From Bacillus sp. Marseille-Q3570 (lineage in GTDB: Bacteria > Bacillota > Bacilli > Bacillales > Fictibacillaceae): a stretch of 64,000 nucleotides of DNA. Positions 43,065 through 53,123 of the stretch are shown here, one piece after another. The stretch covers positions 1 through 64,000 of the forward strand of contig NZ_CAMGYZ010000004.1 of the NCBI RefSeq assembly GCF_946151055.1, read 5' to 3'. A program made the position numbers and the translations under genes. The notes under the pieces are model-generated. The model was not told the DNA's origin and searched no databases. It saw only the letters and a program-made list of their open reading frames with translations. The first letter of the stretch is position 1. Each line of letters opens with the position of its first letter.

Positions 43065-45039
43065 ATCCTATTCTTTCATTTCGTACAATCAAGACATCCA
43101 ACCCTTTGATGATCACTTCCCCTGAAACATGTTGATCTTGCAGGACATCGTATCCATCTTCCCGCAATACGACCTTTGTGGATTCATTTTTTCGATTTAT
43201 ATAAAAAGTATAATGATACTTCTCGTTCGACCTCGTGGAAACATAAACTTCTTCAGGAAGATCCGTAACCGGAAAATCGATATCCGTTGCAATGTCGGAT
43301 AGTAGATCCCGGCAGAGCTTTCGATTTCCCATCACACCGACATAATACACCACTCCATCTCCATACTTGTTCTTGGATATGGCCGTCCTCCCAGCATAAA
43401 ATTTTTCATTGTAGATAGCGATAGATTCAGCTTGTTCAATTTGGAGCATGTCTAACCAAACCTTCACGGAGTATTCCTTCCCGTTATAAGTGATCGAATT
43501 GGAATACTTGTTTGGAAGGACTTCAAATTCATCCACCACCACTCCAGCCATTTCCGATAAGAGCCCAGGCCAAGGGCTGTCAATGGTCGTATTAGACCAG
43601 GACTTCATCCCGCTTCTGGCCCCGATTAGAAGGTTCCCCCCTTGACGTACATACGTCTCAAAGTTTTCATAGATGTCATCACTGACCATGGACATGGATG
43701 GCGCAATCACGAGTTTGTATTTCGACAAATCAGCTGTCGGGTCAACGAGGTCTGCTGTCAGCCCCATTCGATTCACTTCTCGATAATAGTCTAAGAGATG
43801 GTCCCGATAATCAAAATTTTTATATTGTACATGTGTGTCATATGCCCACATCTGATCGTAGCAGTAAATGATCGCAATCGGTGCTTGAACCGTTGTTTTA
43901 ATCAAATCCTCGCCAAACTTCTTCAATTCATCCGTCACTTGTTGAACTTCATAATACGCCCTTCTTGGACTTCCATCATGACGAAGGAGGCCGTTCGGGT
44001 TTTGTTCCCCACTATACCGATTGGATCGCCAGCGATAATACATAACCCCATTTGCCCCTCTGGCAATGTCCTGGTACGTCCACAACCGGACAAGTCCTGG
44101 TTCAATGGCTAAGTTATAATCACTGTAATTAAAATATCCGTTCTTTTGTTCCATGACCCAATGTGCCTGGTTCTTCACCGCTCGATAATGATCGTGCAAA
44201 AAACATTCTATATGATTATCTCCATCTACATGAGGATAGCTATCCCAGCTAATGAAGTCCAGCTTGTCAGCTAAACGATAGGTATTTAGATTGGGATACC
44301 AACCAAGGGCATTATGCGTCAAGAAATGATCGGGGGCATAGCTGCGAATGATCTCCGCTTGCCGATTCAGATGATTGATGGTCGAATCAGAACCAAATCT
44401 AGTAAAATCAAGCTTTTGACTGACTGATATGGTCAATTGGTCAGCTGATGGTAGCGCAACTTCTTCCCATTCGTTATAAACTTGACTCCAAAAACAAGTC
44501 CCCCACGCTTCATTCAGTTTCTCTAAAGAACCGTACCTTTCTTGCAGCCATTTCCGAAACCCAATGGCACATTCAGGACAATAACAATCGACATTCCTTA
44601 ATTCATTGTCGATCTGCCAACCGATGACAGCTGGATGTTCGGCATAATGGGCAGCCATTTTTGTCACAATACGATCAACATAAAAGATGAACGTTGAATT
44701 ATTATGGCAATGCATCCCTCGATCTGCGTGAATTTGTCCGAAGCGATTCGTCCGAACGACTTCAGGGTGCTTATGTCTCAGCCAGACGGGAGAAGCTTCA
44801 ATCGGGGTTCCAAGGATGATACGCAGTCCTGCTTTTCCAGCCATGGCCATAAAATCATCAAGCCAAGTAAAATCGAACTCTCCTTCTTCAGGCTCTAAAA
44901 AAGACCAGGAAAGCTCCGCTAATCGCAACACGTTGATACCTGCATCTTTCATCATACGAATGTCTTCCAGCCACCTTTCACGTGGCCAATGGTCCGGGTA
45001 ATACCCAGCTCCTATCGTAATCGATTCTGGTTGTTTCAT
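43063..45039 (-). CDS. GH42 beta-galactosidase
   Basis: At 658 residues it is of normal GH42 length. The acid/base Glu146 is in IGWQIDNELRN, the nucleophile Glu near residue 300 is in HWVMEQKNG, and the trimer zinc site cysteines 111, 152, 154 and 157 (YCPEC) are present. The C-terminal region has the beta-galactosidase trimerisation domain (IGARSGMKSWSNT). No signal peptide, so it removes terminal galactose from imported oligosaccharides. The released galactose could be oxidised and fed to the dgo operon at 27-35 kb. It is the last gene of the ribokinase-led unit, after the LacI gene and a stable stem-loop. Confidence 0.95.
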   Translation of the reverse strand: MKQPESITIGAGYYPDHWPRERWLEDIRMMKDAGINVLRLAELSWSFLEPEEGEFDFTWLDDFMAMAGKAGLRIILGTPIEASPVWLRHKHPEVVRTNRFGQIHADRGMHCHNNSTFIFYVDRIVTKMAAHYAEHPAVIGWQIDNELRNVDCYCPECAIGFRKWLQERYGSLEKLNEAWGTCFWSQVYNEWEEVALPSADQLTISVSQKLDFTRFGSDSTINHLNRQAEIIRSYAPDHFLTHNALGWYPNLNTYRLADKLDFISWDSYPHVDGDNHIECFLHDHYRAVKNQAHWVMEQKNGYFNYSDYNLAIEPGLVRLWTYQDIARGANGVMYYRWRSNRYSGEQNPNGLLRHDGSPRRAYYEVQQVTDELKKFGEDLIKTTVQAPIAIIYCYDQMWAYDTHVQYKNFDYRDHLLDYYREVNRMGLTADLVDPTADLSKYKLVIAPSMSMVSDDIYENFETYVRQGGNLLIGARSGMKSWSNTTIDSPWPGLLSEMAGVVVDEFEVLPNKYSNSITYNGKEYSVKVWLDMLQIEQAESIAIYNEKFYAGRTAISKNKYGDGVVYYVGVMGNRKLCRDLLSDIATDIDFPVTDLPEEVYVSTRSNEKYHYTFYINRKNESTKVVLREDGYDVLQDQHVSGEVIIKGLDVLIVRNERIG

Positions 45040-45116
45040 GGAATTTCCCTCCTCGATCGTTTAAAAGGTGTGTGACCTCCAAGTAAAGCAAAAATGACTT
45101 GTGAACATTTACCTTT

Positions 45117-45169
45117 GTGACAATACTTCTAAAACCCTCATGGTTTACTCCTTTTAGAAGTTTAGTCAC
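45117..45169 (-). other. Stem-loop at the lacI/GH42 boundary
   Basis: GTGAC and ACTTCTAAAA (45117-45134) pair with TTTTAGAAGT and GTCAC (45152-45169), making about 15 bp with a small internal loop that covers the lacI stop codon. There is no T run on the minus side, so it looks like an mRNA processing or stability element rather than a terminator. Confidence 0.5.
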
Positions 45170-46160
45170 GTATATCTAATTCAGGCTTGAATATTTCATG
45201 GACTGGTTCTTTTGCATGTCCATTCAATTGGTTGAGCAAAATTTCACCTACTTTGACGCCCATATCATATGGGGATTGTTTTATACAAACGATACCCGGG
45301 GGTTTCAATAGCTGGGAGGCCTCCGTATCACCATATGACGCGACCACGATATCATCCGGAACCGTGTACCCCATTTTCGCTAATTGAAGAATCACCCCAA
45401 ACGTCATCGTATTATTGAAGGAAAGGATCGCCGTCGGTTTTTGATCAAGGGTAAAGAAATGTGTGACAGCCTCTTCCCCATCCTCTTGATTGAATTTACC
45501 ATTGAAAACAAGCTCGGGGTCTTCCTCGATTTGAAACTCCCGAATTGCCCTCTTATAGCCTTCATACCGCTCTCTACCTGTACTTACCTCTAGGGTTCCA
45601 TTAATCACTCCAATATGGCGATGTCCTTTTTGAAGCAAGTATTTGGTTAATTGATAAGCTCCTTCTACATTGTCTTCCACAACTGAATCTAAATGACCGG
45701 AATGATCGCCTAGTTTTCTATCGATCAGAACAACCGGTACACCCTTCTCTTGAATCTTGGTGATGGTTTCGTCATTTTCACTGGAAGTAGCGAGAACAAT
45801 TGCCTGGACTCTATTTTTAAGAAGGGCGTGTAATGTTTTTTCCTCTTTATGAGGATTCTCATCACTGCTCACGAACATTAAAATATAGCCGCTTTGCTCT
45901 AACGTATCCTCGATTCCTTTTGAAATCCTCATAAAATATGGATTCGAAATATCCGGAATGATGACACCGATGGTAGAGGTCCGATCCATCTTCAGACTTC
46001 TGGCAATTCCATTCGGCTGATAATTCAACTGTTTGGCTACGGAAAGAACCCTGTCCCTGATTTCTGCACTGGCATACCCGTTATTATTCAAAACCCTTGA
46101 AACGGTGGCGGTTGAAACGTCTGACATTCTAGCGATATCTTTGATAGTTACATTGATCAA
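45162..46160 (-). CDS. LacI-family transcriptional regulator
   Basis: From the TTG at 46160 the protein has 332 residues. The DNA-binding helix-turn-helix is VTIKDIARMSDVSTATVSRVLNN and the hinge helix is NYQPNGIARSLK; the remainder is a periplasmic-binding-protein-type sensor domain (IGVIIPDISNPYFMRISKGIE). It most likely senses a sugar from the local degradation pathway and binds the TGTAAACGTTTACA-type boxes at 55.7-55.8 kb, 42.3 kb and its own upstream region. CcpA would compete for the same sequences. GGAAG lies eight bases before the TTG; the GTG at 46169 is too close. Confidence 0.93.
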   Translation of the reverse strand: MINVTIKDIARMSDVSTATVSRVLNNNGYASAEIRDRVLSVAKQLNYQPNGIARSLKMDRTSTIGVIIPDISNPYFMRISKGIEDTLEQSGYILMFVSSDENPHKEEKTLHALLKNRVQAIVLATSSENDETITKIQEKGVPVVLIDRKLGDHSGHLDSVVEDNVEGAYQLTKYLLQKGHRHIGVINGTLEVSTGRERYEGYKRAIREFQIEEDPELVFNGKFNQEDGEEAVTHFFTLDQKPTAILSFNNTMTFGVILQLAKMGYTVPDDIVVASYGDTEASQLLKPPGIVCIKQSPYDMGVKVGEILLNQLNGHAKEPVHEIFKPELDIRD

Positions 46161-46181
46161 TAGGAACACTTCCTCATCAAC

Positions 46182-46195
46182 TGAAATCGATTACA
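46182..46195. promoter_or_regulatory. Degenerate LacI-type operator upstream of lacI
   Basis: TGAAATCGATTACA shares the palindromic frame of the boxes at 42320 and 55723. It sits 22 bp before the lacI start, suggesting autoregulation. Confidence 0.45.
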
Positions 46196-46246
46196 TATGA
46201 TATTAGTATAATCATTGCTCCATTTTATTGAAATCTCAAAGTCGGA

Positions 46247-47587
46247 TTATACAATTTCGGGTTCATAGGAGGATTTTATCTCATCATGCAGCCGTCTTTC
46301 CCGGCCAGTCCATTGATTATCCCGATGATCGTCCATTAATCGGGCATGCAGCATCAGTTCGAACAACTCACTACGTAGTGCCTGATACTCTGGAAGCGGA
46401 TATAAATTATCCATCTCCATCGGATCCTTCTCCAGTTCATACATCTCACCGTCACTAAAATTGGAGTTGTACCATAGCTTATGTTTGTTCGTCCGGATTC
46501 CCATAGTGCCGTCTCCATCCGCAATGGTCACATACTCTCTGACTGCTGATCCATCTTCGATCGAAGGTACTAATGAATGGCCAGGAAATGAAACATCTGG
46601 CGAAAAGCCCATGATGTCAAATAACGTCGGAGCATAGTCTATACTAGAAGCAAGGGTCTCTATACTCTTACCGGCATGACGTCCATCAGGGAAGCGGATC
46701 ATGAATGGAAGTCGGATTTCAGATTCATATTGCGTAGCCCCTTTATTGAAGATGCCATGTTCACCATGGAGCTCTCCATGGTCCGACCCAAAAACAATCA
46801 AGGTATGTTCTAACAGGTTTTTTTCGATCAATTTATCCATCAACATTCCAACACAATCATCGACCATTTTCAACATACAATAATGGCTGGCAATTCCTTT
46901 TCGGACCATTTCATCTGTAATGTCACCGAACATATTTTTAAAATGATCGACCCGACGGCGATAGGCTTTGGATTTCGTCTTATATTCGTCTTTGTGACAA
47001 TTGACCGGTAACGGCACATCATCCGGCTTACAAAAATCAAGGTATTTCTCAGGCATGACATAAGGTTCATGAGGGGCATGGAATCCGACAAACAAAGAAA
47101 AGGGCTCGCTATCACTGAGTCGATCCAATGTCTCACACGCCCGACGAGCAATATGGATGTCATAATAATTTTCTTCAGATTCAGGTGAAGCAATCGGATG
47201 AAAGTGATCCCAGCCTTCTTGATTCCCGAATGATTTTCCGACAGGAACCTGGATGTGAAAACTACCAGCATGGATCATATGGGTTTTTCCAACCGATACG
47301 CTCCGATATCCATTTTCCCTCAGTAACTGCATCCATGTTGTTTCACCTTCTGTACTGAACTTCCGATTCCCGCTCACGCCTACTTTCCAAGGTTGTCTAC
47401 CAGTCAAAAAAGCATGTCTGGACGGAACGCATGGTAAGCCTGCAGTATAAAAACGGTTGAATGATACGGATTCCCGTCGAAGCTGTTCCATGTTGGGATA
47501 GTTCGCACAAGGATGGCGGCCATCCCCGATGGAATCAGCACGCTGCTGATCCGTCATGATGAATACAACATTCATGTTCTGCCTCAT
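46247..47587 (-). CDS. Type I sulfatase
   Basis: The protein (446 residues from the ATG at 47587) is a formylglycine-dependent sulfatase: the modified Cys53 is in C-V-P-S-R, metal ligands include Asp13 (MTDQQ) and the later SDHGELHGEHG pair. No signal peptide or lipobox is present, so it should act inside the cell on imported sulfated oligosaccharides. The C-terminal part (YELEKDPMEMDNL) is typical of the alkaline-phosphatase-like fold. Activity needs a maturase (FGE or anSME), which is not in the window. Start at 47587 follows GGGAGG with seven-base spacing. It is 77 bp before lacI and downstream of the DUF6259 gene. Confidence 0.94.
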   Translation of the reverse strand: MRQNMNVVFIMTDQQRADSIGDGRHPCANYPNMEQLRRESVSFNRFYTAGLPCVPSRHAFLTGRQPWKVGVSGNRKFSTEGETTWMQLLRENGYRSVSVGKTHMIHAGSFHIQVPVGKSFGNQEGWDHFHPIASPESEENYYDIHIARRACETLDRLSDSEPFSLFVGFHAPHEPYVMPEKYLDFCKPDDVPLPVNCHKDEYKTKSKAYRRRVDHFKNMFGDITDEMVRKGIASHYCMLKMVDDCVGMLMDKLIEKNLLEHTLIVFGSDHGELHGEHGIFNKGATQYESEIRLPFMIRFPDGRHAGKSIETLASSIDYAPTLFDIMGFSPDVSFPGHSLVPSIEDGSAVREYVTIADGDGTMGIRTNKHKLWYNSNFSDGEMYELEKDPMEMDNLYPLPEYQALRSELFELMLHARLMDDHRDNQWTGRERRLHDEIKSSYEPEIV

Positions 47588-47632
47588 TCCGATTCCTCCC
47601 ATCATTTATATCTTCCAGTTCATATGGAACGA

Positions 47633-49831
47633 TCAAATTTCGATCAAAAGGACACTTTTTTGGGGAATGGATAGGGTCAACGTACTGAGTTCCTCAACCA
47701 ATTCCACAAACTTACCATCCACGTGAATCTTTGCAGTTGTCTTTCCATGAACATACCCTGCTGGATTGACAGTTATTTCTTGATCCTCATTGCTGACATT
47801 TGCAAAGAATAGTCCGACTTGGCGTCCGGGGCTTTCCCAAACCGAATGGACAATCGAATCCACTGCCAGTTCGCCTGAATCGTTGTATTCTTTAAAGTTC
47901 TTTGCACAGTTATAATGGGACCAGCATAGATTCACTTTTTCACAGTCGAACTTAAGCGGTCGTAACATCTTCCCATACGCTAAATATTTATTCCCCACAC
48001 CCGTCCTGACATGGGCAAACTTAGAAATATATTCTGCACGTCGAGGAGAAAATGGATAGCCCTGTGGTTCAAACGGATAGTAATGTTCCTCCCTTGTATT
48101 TTCAACGCCATCGATTGCCTCTAACGGACTATATTCATAGTTTAATTCGTACAGGCCACCCCAAAGGTACGTACGGGCGACAGTAAAGTAAAACAGGTCA
48201 CCAATTTCTTCAACCAATTTCCCCCATCCATCCAGTCGAACGGGCCCATATTCATGATAGACATAGGTGAACATGGGGATGATCTCGGCCTCCCCGGATT
48301 TCATCAACTCTCTGATGTTCCAACCTTCCAATGGTGCAGCTGGCTGTGCTCCCGCCCGCGCCTGATAATAATCCAATGTATCAAGGAACACTTCATTCAT
48401 CATTTCCGTCCCCATCGGGATATAGGAAAGGTCCGCCTTTTTCATCATGGCTTCTTTCGTTTTGATATAATTTTCCCTATACGCCATCGTGATGTGGCTG
48501 CCTGCGCCCTTTGGATGACCATGTGATTCGTCCATACAGATTTTCAAAATATTATTTGCAGAAATATCGTAATAGATGGAGTCGACGTTTGCTTCTTCCT
48601 GGAGTCTTTCATCCCGTTCAATATGAAATCTTTGAACATAGGGTTCAGCTGGACAAATGAGCGAAAACTTATATGCATCGATGCTTTTTTCGGCGGGTAT
48701 TCTTTGCAACGCTTTCTTGCCTAACTCTCCATCAGCCCCATTCACATTAAATAGATAGTCGAATTCGAACGGCGCATATTTATCACCGAATGAAGCCATC
48801 GATTCTAAATTCCTTTGATTGAACTTTGTCGGAAACCAATCATCCAGTCCACCAGGAACCCCGCTGCCGAAGCTTTGAATTTGATGGGTCCAGTCTGGTC
48901 CAAGGATATGGAACATTTTTGTTTTCAAGTGATCATGATGCGTTTGAAACCACTGCGTCCGATCCGAACCAGCATTGATCCCGAATGTCGAAACACCCAT
49001 TTCTTCCAAGAGCCAATCGCATTTTTCACTTTCATCAGCCTCAGCCAACGTGCCTTTCTGACACCAATATTGTTGAATTGCCCAGGTCTTATAAATGTCT
49101 GCCCCTTCATACCAACCCTGGCCATCCAAAAGCTTAACCACAACCGGATAGCTTACATTGATCCCTTTAAATGGACCGATGTCTTCATAGCCATGGATAA
49201 AGGAAGCTTCAAGTAATTGGTTCTCATTTTTATAAAAGTTCAACCACTTCGCGTAGCTTTCCCCATCATAAGCGGCAAAATAAAGACCGCCCTTCCCTTG
49301 TCCAAAATAACTGAAAAACTGCATCGTCGCTCCGGAGAAACCTTCAGGATATGGCATGAATCTCAGACCATTCCATTCGGTCGTGAAATTCGCCATCGGA
49401 TTATGAATGGAAACACCCGTGGCAAAACTATGAGCGAGATGATCATCTTGCCCATCCTCCGTGATTTCTCCAATATTCGGGATAATCGGATATTCCAGGC
49501 TATAAATCTCATTGTCCGATTCATTGGAGACATCACTATCAAAATAGATTTCATCGGTATCGGGGTTTAATTTAATCGTCGACGTCAATGTTATCTGATC
49601 GGAGATCGCCCACGTAAATTCATATCCGCTCATTTCTTGGATTTGAAGCTCTCTAAAAGAAAATTGCTGAAAATCGGCCGTCGTCCTCTCATTGATTTCG
49701 ATTCGAAAAGGGTCAGCATCCAAAAGCCGCGGGATATATTCGATCTCTCTTTGCTTATCATACAGACGTTTGATTACGCCTCTGTCTTCATCAAATGAGA
49801 TGGACAGCCACTCATTCTCTAGAACTAGCAT
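47633..49831 (-). CDS. DUF6259 domain protein (predicted glycosidase-like)
   Basis: This 732-residue cytoplasmic protein has a beta-rich N-terminal part (residues about 1-260), then a TIM-barrel-like middle with acidic motifs (SIYYDISANN near 430, MDESHGHPKG, MGTEMMNEVF near 490) and a beta-sandwich C terminus. The pattern agrees with DUF6259, a family found in glycan-degradation clusters and thought to relate to clan GH-type barrels; its activity is not established to my knowledge. It lies between the cupin and sulfatase genes in the ribokinase-led unit. GGAGGA precedes the ATG. Confidence 0.75.
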   Translation of the reverse strand: MLVLENEWLSISFDEDRGVIKRLYDKQREIEYIPRLLDADPFRIEINERTTADFQQFSFRELQIQEMSGYEFTWAISDQITLTSTIKLNPDTDEIYFDSDVSNESDNEIYSLEYPIIPNIGEITEDGQDDHLAHSFATGVSIHNPMANFTTEWNGLRFMPYPEGFSGATMQFFSYFGQGKGGLYFAAYDGESYAKWLNFYKNENQLLEASFIHGYEDIGPFKGINVSYPVVVKLLDGQGWYEGADIYKTWAIQQYWCQKGTLAEADESEKCDWLLEEMGVSTFGINAGSDRTQWFQTHHDHLKTKMFHILGPDWTHQIQSFGSGVPGGLDDWFPTKFNQRNLESMASFGDKYAPFEFDYLFNVNGADGELGKKALQRIPAEKSIDAYKFSLICPAEPYVQRFHIERDERLQEEANVDSIYYDISANNILKICMDESHGHPKGAGSHITMAYRENYIKTKEAMMKKADLSYIPMGTEMMNEVFLDTLDYYQARAGAQPAAPLEGWNIRELMKSGEAEIIPMFTYVYHEYGPVRLDGWGKLVEEIGDLFYFTVARTYLWGGLYELNYEYSPLEAIDGVENTREEHYYPFEPQGYPFSPRRAEYISKFAHVRTGVGNKYLAYGKMLRPLKFDCEKVNLCWSHYNCAKNFKEYNDSGELAVDSIVHSVWESPGRQVGLFFANVSNEDQEITVNPAGYVHGKTTAKIHVDGKFVELVEELSTLTLSIPQKSVLLIEI

Positions 49832-49880
49832 CTTGAGTCCTCCTATGTATAGGATACGCGGTTATTTTACGATGAACCAA

Positions 49881-50249
49881 TCAGTCTTCTATGAAGAAAG
49901 TCTCTCTATCTGGCGAAGAAAATGAAATAACGGCTTTCAAAGGCTCCTGACTCGTGCAAAAAGCATAATGCTTCACACCTTTTGGAATACAAATGACGTC
50001 ACCTGGCTGTAATGGATAGGTTTCGTCTCCGATCTTGTGATCACAGGTACCAGATAACACATAGAGAACTTCCTCACAATTAGGATGAAGGTGGTAAGGA
50101 TTCCTTTTTCCAGGCAAAATAGTGACGACACCAAAAGTAGATTCCGCTTCTTGCATCAATTCACTGTTGACCAACCAGGAAAGCTGCCCCCATTCCATTT
50201 CTATTAGATTGTTCTCTACAGCTTGCTGAATCAAATGTCTATAGCTCAT
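49881..50249 (-). CDS. Small cupin-domain protein
   Basis: This 122-residue single cupin carries the metal-binding pattern NPYHLHPNCEEVLYVLSG (two His and a Glu) and a second motif PKGVKHYAF. Such proteins isomerise or epimerise sugars or bind sugar acids. It overlaps the end of the Gfo/Idh gene by 11 bp, so the two are probably translated together and may act on one sugar. Which reaction it performs is unknown. Confidence 0.85.
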   Translation of the reverse strand: MSYRHLIQQAVENNLIEMEWGQLSWLVNSELMQEAESTFGVVTILPGKRNPYHLHPNCEEVLYVLSGTCDHKIGDETYPLQPGDVICIPKGVKHYAFCTSQEPLKAVISFSSPDRETFFIED

Positions 50250-51351
50250 GCTCCACCTCCTTAGTTGCTGGGTTCAATATCACCCGTTTGCCTTCAGGCG
50301 TCATCCGATAAGCCTCAAACATCTTCAAGATTTCTAACGATTGTTCAAGTGTCCCTTTCTTAGGAGGCGTTCCATTCAGTATGCTGTGGCAAAAATGGTT
50401 CACCTCTTGGACATAACCTAAATAGAAAATATTTTTATTGTATAGCTGTCCTAATGAAAATTCAGGCTCCCAATACAGTGGTGCTTCCTGTTCGTCCACT
50501 ATATATGAAGAACTTCTTCCATACATCGGGGGCTTGGCTTTTCGAAAATAAGTCACTTTCACCCCATTATCGACCACTACATTTGCACCCTCCCCAATGA
50601 CTTCGACTCTTTCCAGCGGACTACCTGAAGATTCACCAGCTGTTAAATGCATCGTACCAACTGCTCCTGACACAAACCGGATATTCGTCACGCTCCCCCC
50701 ATTAAACGGTTCCCGTTCGTACGAGAAAGAAGCGATTTTCCCCATTAGATAGAAGAGGATTGAACCTGGATGGAAGATATGATCCAAAAACCACTTCATC
50801 TTCGATAGATCGTCCCGTTCTTCAAATGGTGGCAAGTTCTGTGGATATCGGATATAAATCGACGATGGTATGCCGAATTCAGGAGAGGTGATGATTTCCT
50901 TTACTTTTTCGATAGAAGGAAAAAACACCTTCTTTAATCCCGTCATGACATAACGGTGTTTCTCTTCACTTAATTGAAGCAATTCTTCCGCTTCATCTAC
51001 ACTGGATGCCGTCGGTTTTTCCATCCAAACGTGGCAGCCCGATTGTAATGCATCCTTTGCAAGCTGTACCGCTTGGACACACCCATCTGCATCGTACGAC
51101 GTCACAATGAACACAGCATCCGGTTTTTCTTTTTCCAACATCTCAATATGATCCGTGTATGATCGCTCGGCACCGAATTGACGTTTATAAGCATCGGCTT
51201 TTTCCTTGTCTTTATCACAAATCGCAACCAGGTCTATCGGCGTATATTGGAAAGTTGGATAAATGTTTCGAAAGGAATGTCCTCCTGCACCAATAAAGCA
51301 AACCCTTATTTTACAATCATATTCGAAGTTATACCGGATATAAGATTCCAA
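50239..51351 (-). CDS. Gfo/Idh/MocA-family NAD(P)-dependent sugar oxidoreductase
   Basis: A 370-residue oxidoreductase with an N-terminal Rossmann fold (RVCFIGAGGHSFRNIYP; ICDKDKEKADAY), the MEKPTASSVDEAEELL motif with the catalytic-region Lys-Pro near residue 117, and the Gfo/Idh C-terminal domain. It would oxidise or reduce a sugar or sugar acid with NAD(P). In this setting it could oxidise galactose or another product to a lactone or 3-keto sugar. The gene starts at a TTG seven bases after GGAGG, 11 bp beyond the permease stop. Confidence 0.88.
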   Translation of the reverse strand: MESYIRYNFEYDCKIRVCFIGAGGHSFRNIYPTFQYTPIDLVAICDKDKEKADAYKRQFGAERSYTDHIEMLEKEKPDAVFIVTSYDADGCVQAVQLAKDALQSGCHVWMEKPTASSVDEAEELLQLSEEKHRYVMTGLKKVFFPSIEKVKEIITSPEFGIPSSIYIRYPQNLPPFEERDDLSKMKWFLDHIFHPGSILFYLMGKIASFSYEREPFNGGSVTNIRFVSGAVGTMHLTAGESSGSPLERVEVIGEGANVVVDNGVKVTYFRKAKPPMYGRSSSYIVDEQEAPLYWEPEFSLGQLYNKNIFYLGYVQEVNHFCHSILNGTPPKKGTLEQSLEILKMFEAYRMTPEGKRVILNPATKEVEHEL

Positions 51352-51362
51352 AAGAACGCCTC

Positions 51363-52181
51363 CTACTTGATTCCAGAAATTTTGATTCCTTCAATCAAAT
51401 ACTTTTGAAAGAATAGGAACAGTATGATGACAGGTAAAGCGGAAATGGTGGAACCTGCCATGATCATGGACCAATCACTGCTTTGTTCGGATCGGAAGTA
51501 GGCGAGAAGCTGCATGATCTGGTATAACCTTTCATCCGAGATCGTCATGATCGGCCAGATCAAGGCATTCCAATAGCCTAAGAATGCGCCGATCCCTACC
51601 AGTACAAAGACAGGTACGGATAAAGGCAAAAAGATATACCAATAAATTCGGAAACGGGACGCTCCATCAATCAATGCCGCTTCCTCCAACTCGACCGGGA
51701 TATTCAAATAGAACTGCCGGATTAAAAATACATTGATCGCAGACGCAATCCCAGGAATGATGAGAACGGCTAACGTATTCAACATTTTAAGCTTTGCTAC
51801 AACAATGTAAGATGGAATCAGGATCGCCATGGATGGGATGAACAACGTCATGATCACGTATATCCATAATTGATTCTTGAATGGAAAATCCAGTCTTGCA
51901 AAGGCATACGCTGCCATTGAGTTGACAAAAATGATAAGTATAGTAAAAATGACCGCACCCAATAAGGTGATTAAAATCGATCGCAGGAACGCATCTGATT
52001 GAAAAAGCTCAACATAGTTCGAAAAATGCCATTCTGACGGAAAGAATTTAAATGGATAGGCCAGTACTTCTGATTTTGATTTGAACCCGGCAATCGCCAT
52101 CCATACAAGAGGAAATATGGAAATCAATGCAACAAACAACCCGATGATATTAAGAAGACTTACTTTTAATTTACTTTTCAC
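51363..52181 (-). CDS. Carbohydrate ABC permease (MalG type)
   Basis: About 272 residues with six helices and the EAA loop LEEAALIDGASRFRIYWYIFLPLSVP. It is the partner of the permease at 52200-53096. The GTG at 52181 has GGAGG eight bases upstream. Confidence 0.92.
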   Translation of the reverse strand: MKSKLKVSLLNIIGLFVALISIFPLVWMAIAGFKSKSEVLAYPFKFFPSEWHFSNYVELFQSDAFLRSILITLLGAVIFTILIIFVNSMAAYAFARLDFPFKNQLWIYVIMTLFIPSMAILIPSYIVVAKLKMLNTLAVLIIPGIASAINVFLIRQFYLNIPVELEEAALIDGASRFRIYWYIFLPLSVPVFVLVGIGAFLGYWNALIWPIMTISDERLYQIMQLLAYFRSEQSSDWSMIMAGSTISALPVIILFLFFQKYLIEGIKISGIK

Positions 52182-52199
52182 ATCACTCACCTCCAGATG

Positions 52200-53096
52200 T
52201 CAGCCATCCAATCCTTTCTTTGAATTCAAAACCTTGAAAATGATTGCTGAAATGACCCCCAACACGATGAACAGGACTAATGCAGAGGCAATGGTGTATC
52301 CCATATATGGATCACTCTTGAAATGATTATAGATGAATAGGTTAGGCATCATCGTTTCATTCAATGGACCCCCTCCTGTCATCATATAGGGAAGGTCAAA
52401 CTGTTGAACGGCGCCTGTCGTCCCGACGACTAACAGGTACAGAAAAATATTCCTCAGTAATGGGATCGTAATGTGAACCGCCTTCTGAAAGGCATTTGCC
52501 CCGTCAATTTCAGCTGCTTCATAATAGGATCGTGGAATATCATTCAAGCCTGCAAGCATGATCAATGTCGTCATTCCAAAACCAAGCCATATCGCTGGAA
52601 CGGAAATGCTGCCTAATGCAAATTTTATTTCAGTCAACCATGCAACCGGTTCAATTCCGACAACTCCAACTAAAAAGTTGGCTAACCCACCATAGTAATC
52701 ATAGATGAATAAGAAAATGATAGATGCGACCACGCCAGAAATGACATGCGGAATATAAATGGAGCCTTTTAGAAAACCGCTTACTTTTCCACCGACCGTT
52801 TTGATCAAGTTTGCGAACAAAAAGGCTAAGACAAATTGAACAGGAATGACTATAAGTGCAAATTTCAATCCTACCCAGAGCGACTTGTAAAATTGATCAT
52901 CATAGATCACCGCTTTAAAATTATCAAATCCGACGAAAACCGAATCCTGATAAAAATTCCATTGATAGAAGCTTACAAAAATCGCGTATATCAGAGGAAT
53001 GACAACGAATGTCGACAACAATACAAGTAGTGGAAGAAGCATGAGATATGCGGTTGTCGTATCTTTCTTTTTCATGAAATACATATTTTTTGCCAT
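52200..53096 (-). CDS. Carbohydrate ABC permease (MalF type)
   Basis: About 298 residues with six helices and the EAA loop YEAAEIDGANAFQKAVHITIPLL. It sits downstream of the binding-protein gene, separated by a very stable hairpin. ATG at 53096 chosen over the GTG six bases upstream. Confidence 0.92.
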   Translation of the reverse strand: MAKNMYFMKKKDTTTAYLMLLPLLVLLSTFVVIPLIYAIFVSFYQWNFYQDSVFVGFDNFKAVIYDDQFYKSLWVGLKFALIVIPVQFVLAFLFANLIKTVGGKVSGFLKGSIYIPHVISGVVASIIFLFIYDYYGGLANFLVGVVGIEPVAWLTEIKFALGSISVPAIWLGFGMTTLIMLAGLNDIPRSYYEAAEIDGANAFQKAVHITIPLLRNIFLYLLVVGTTGAVQQFDLPYMMTGGGPLNETMMPNLFIYNHFKSDPYMGYTIASALVLFIVLGVISAIIFKVLNSKKGLDG

Positions 53097-53123
53097 AGTC
53101 ACCCACCCTATTAAGTGAAACTT

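Noticed and set aside
45097-45114. Additional LacI-type operator before the GH42 gene
   Set aside because: TTGTGAACATTTACC matches only loosely (about 11 of 14 positions) and lacks symmetry; too weak to list.
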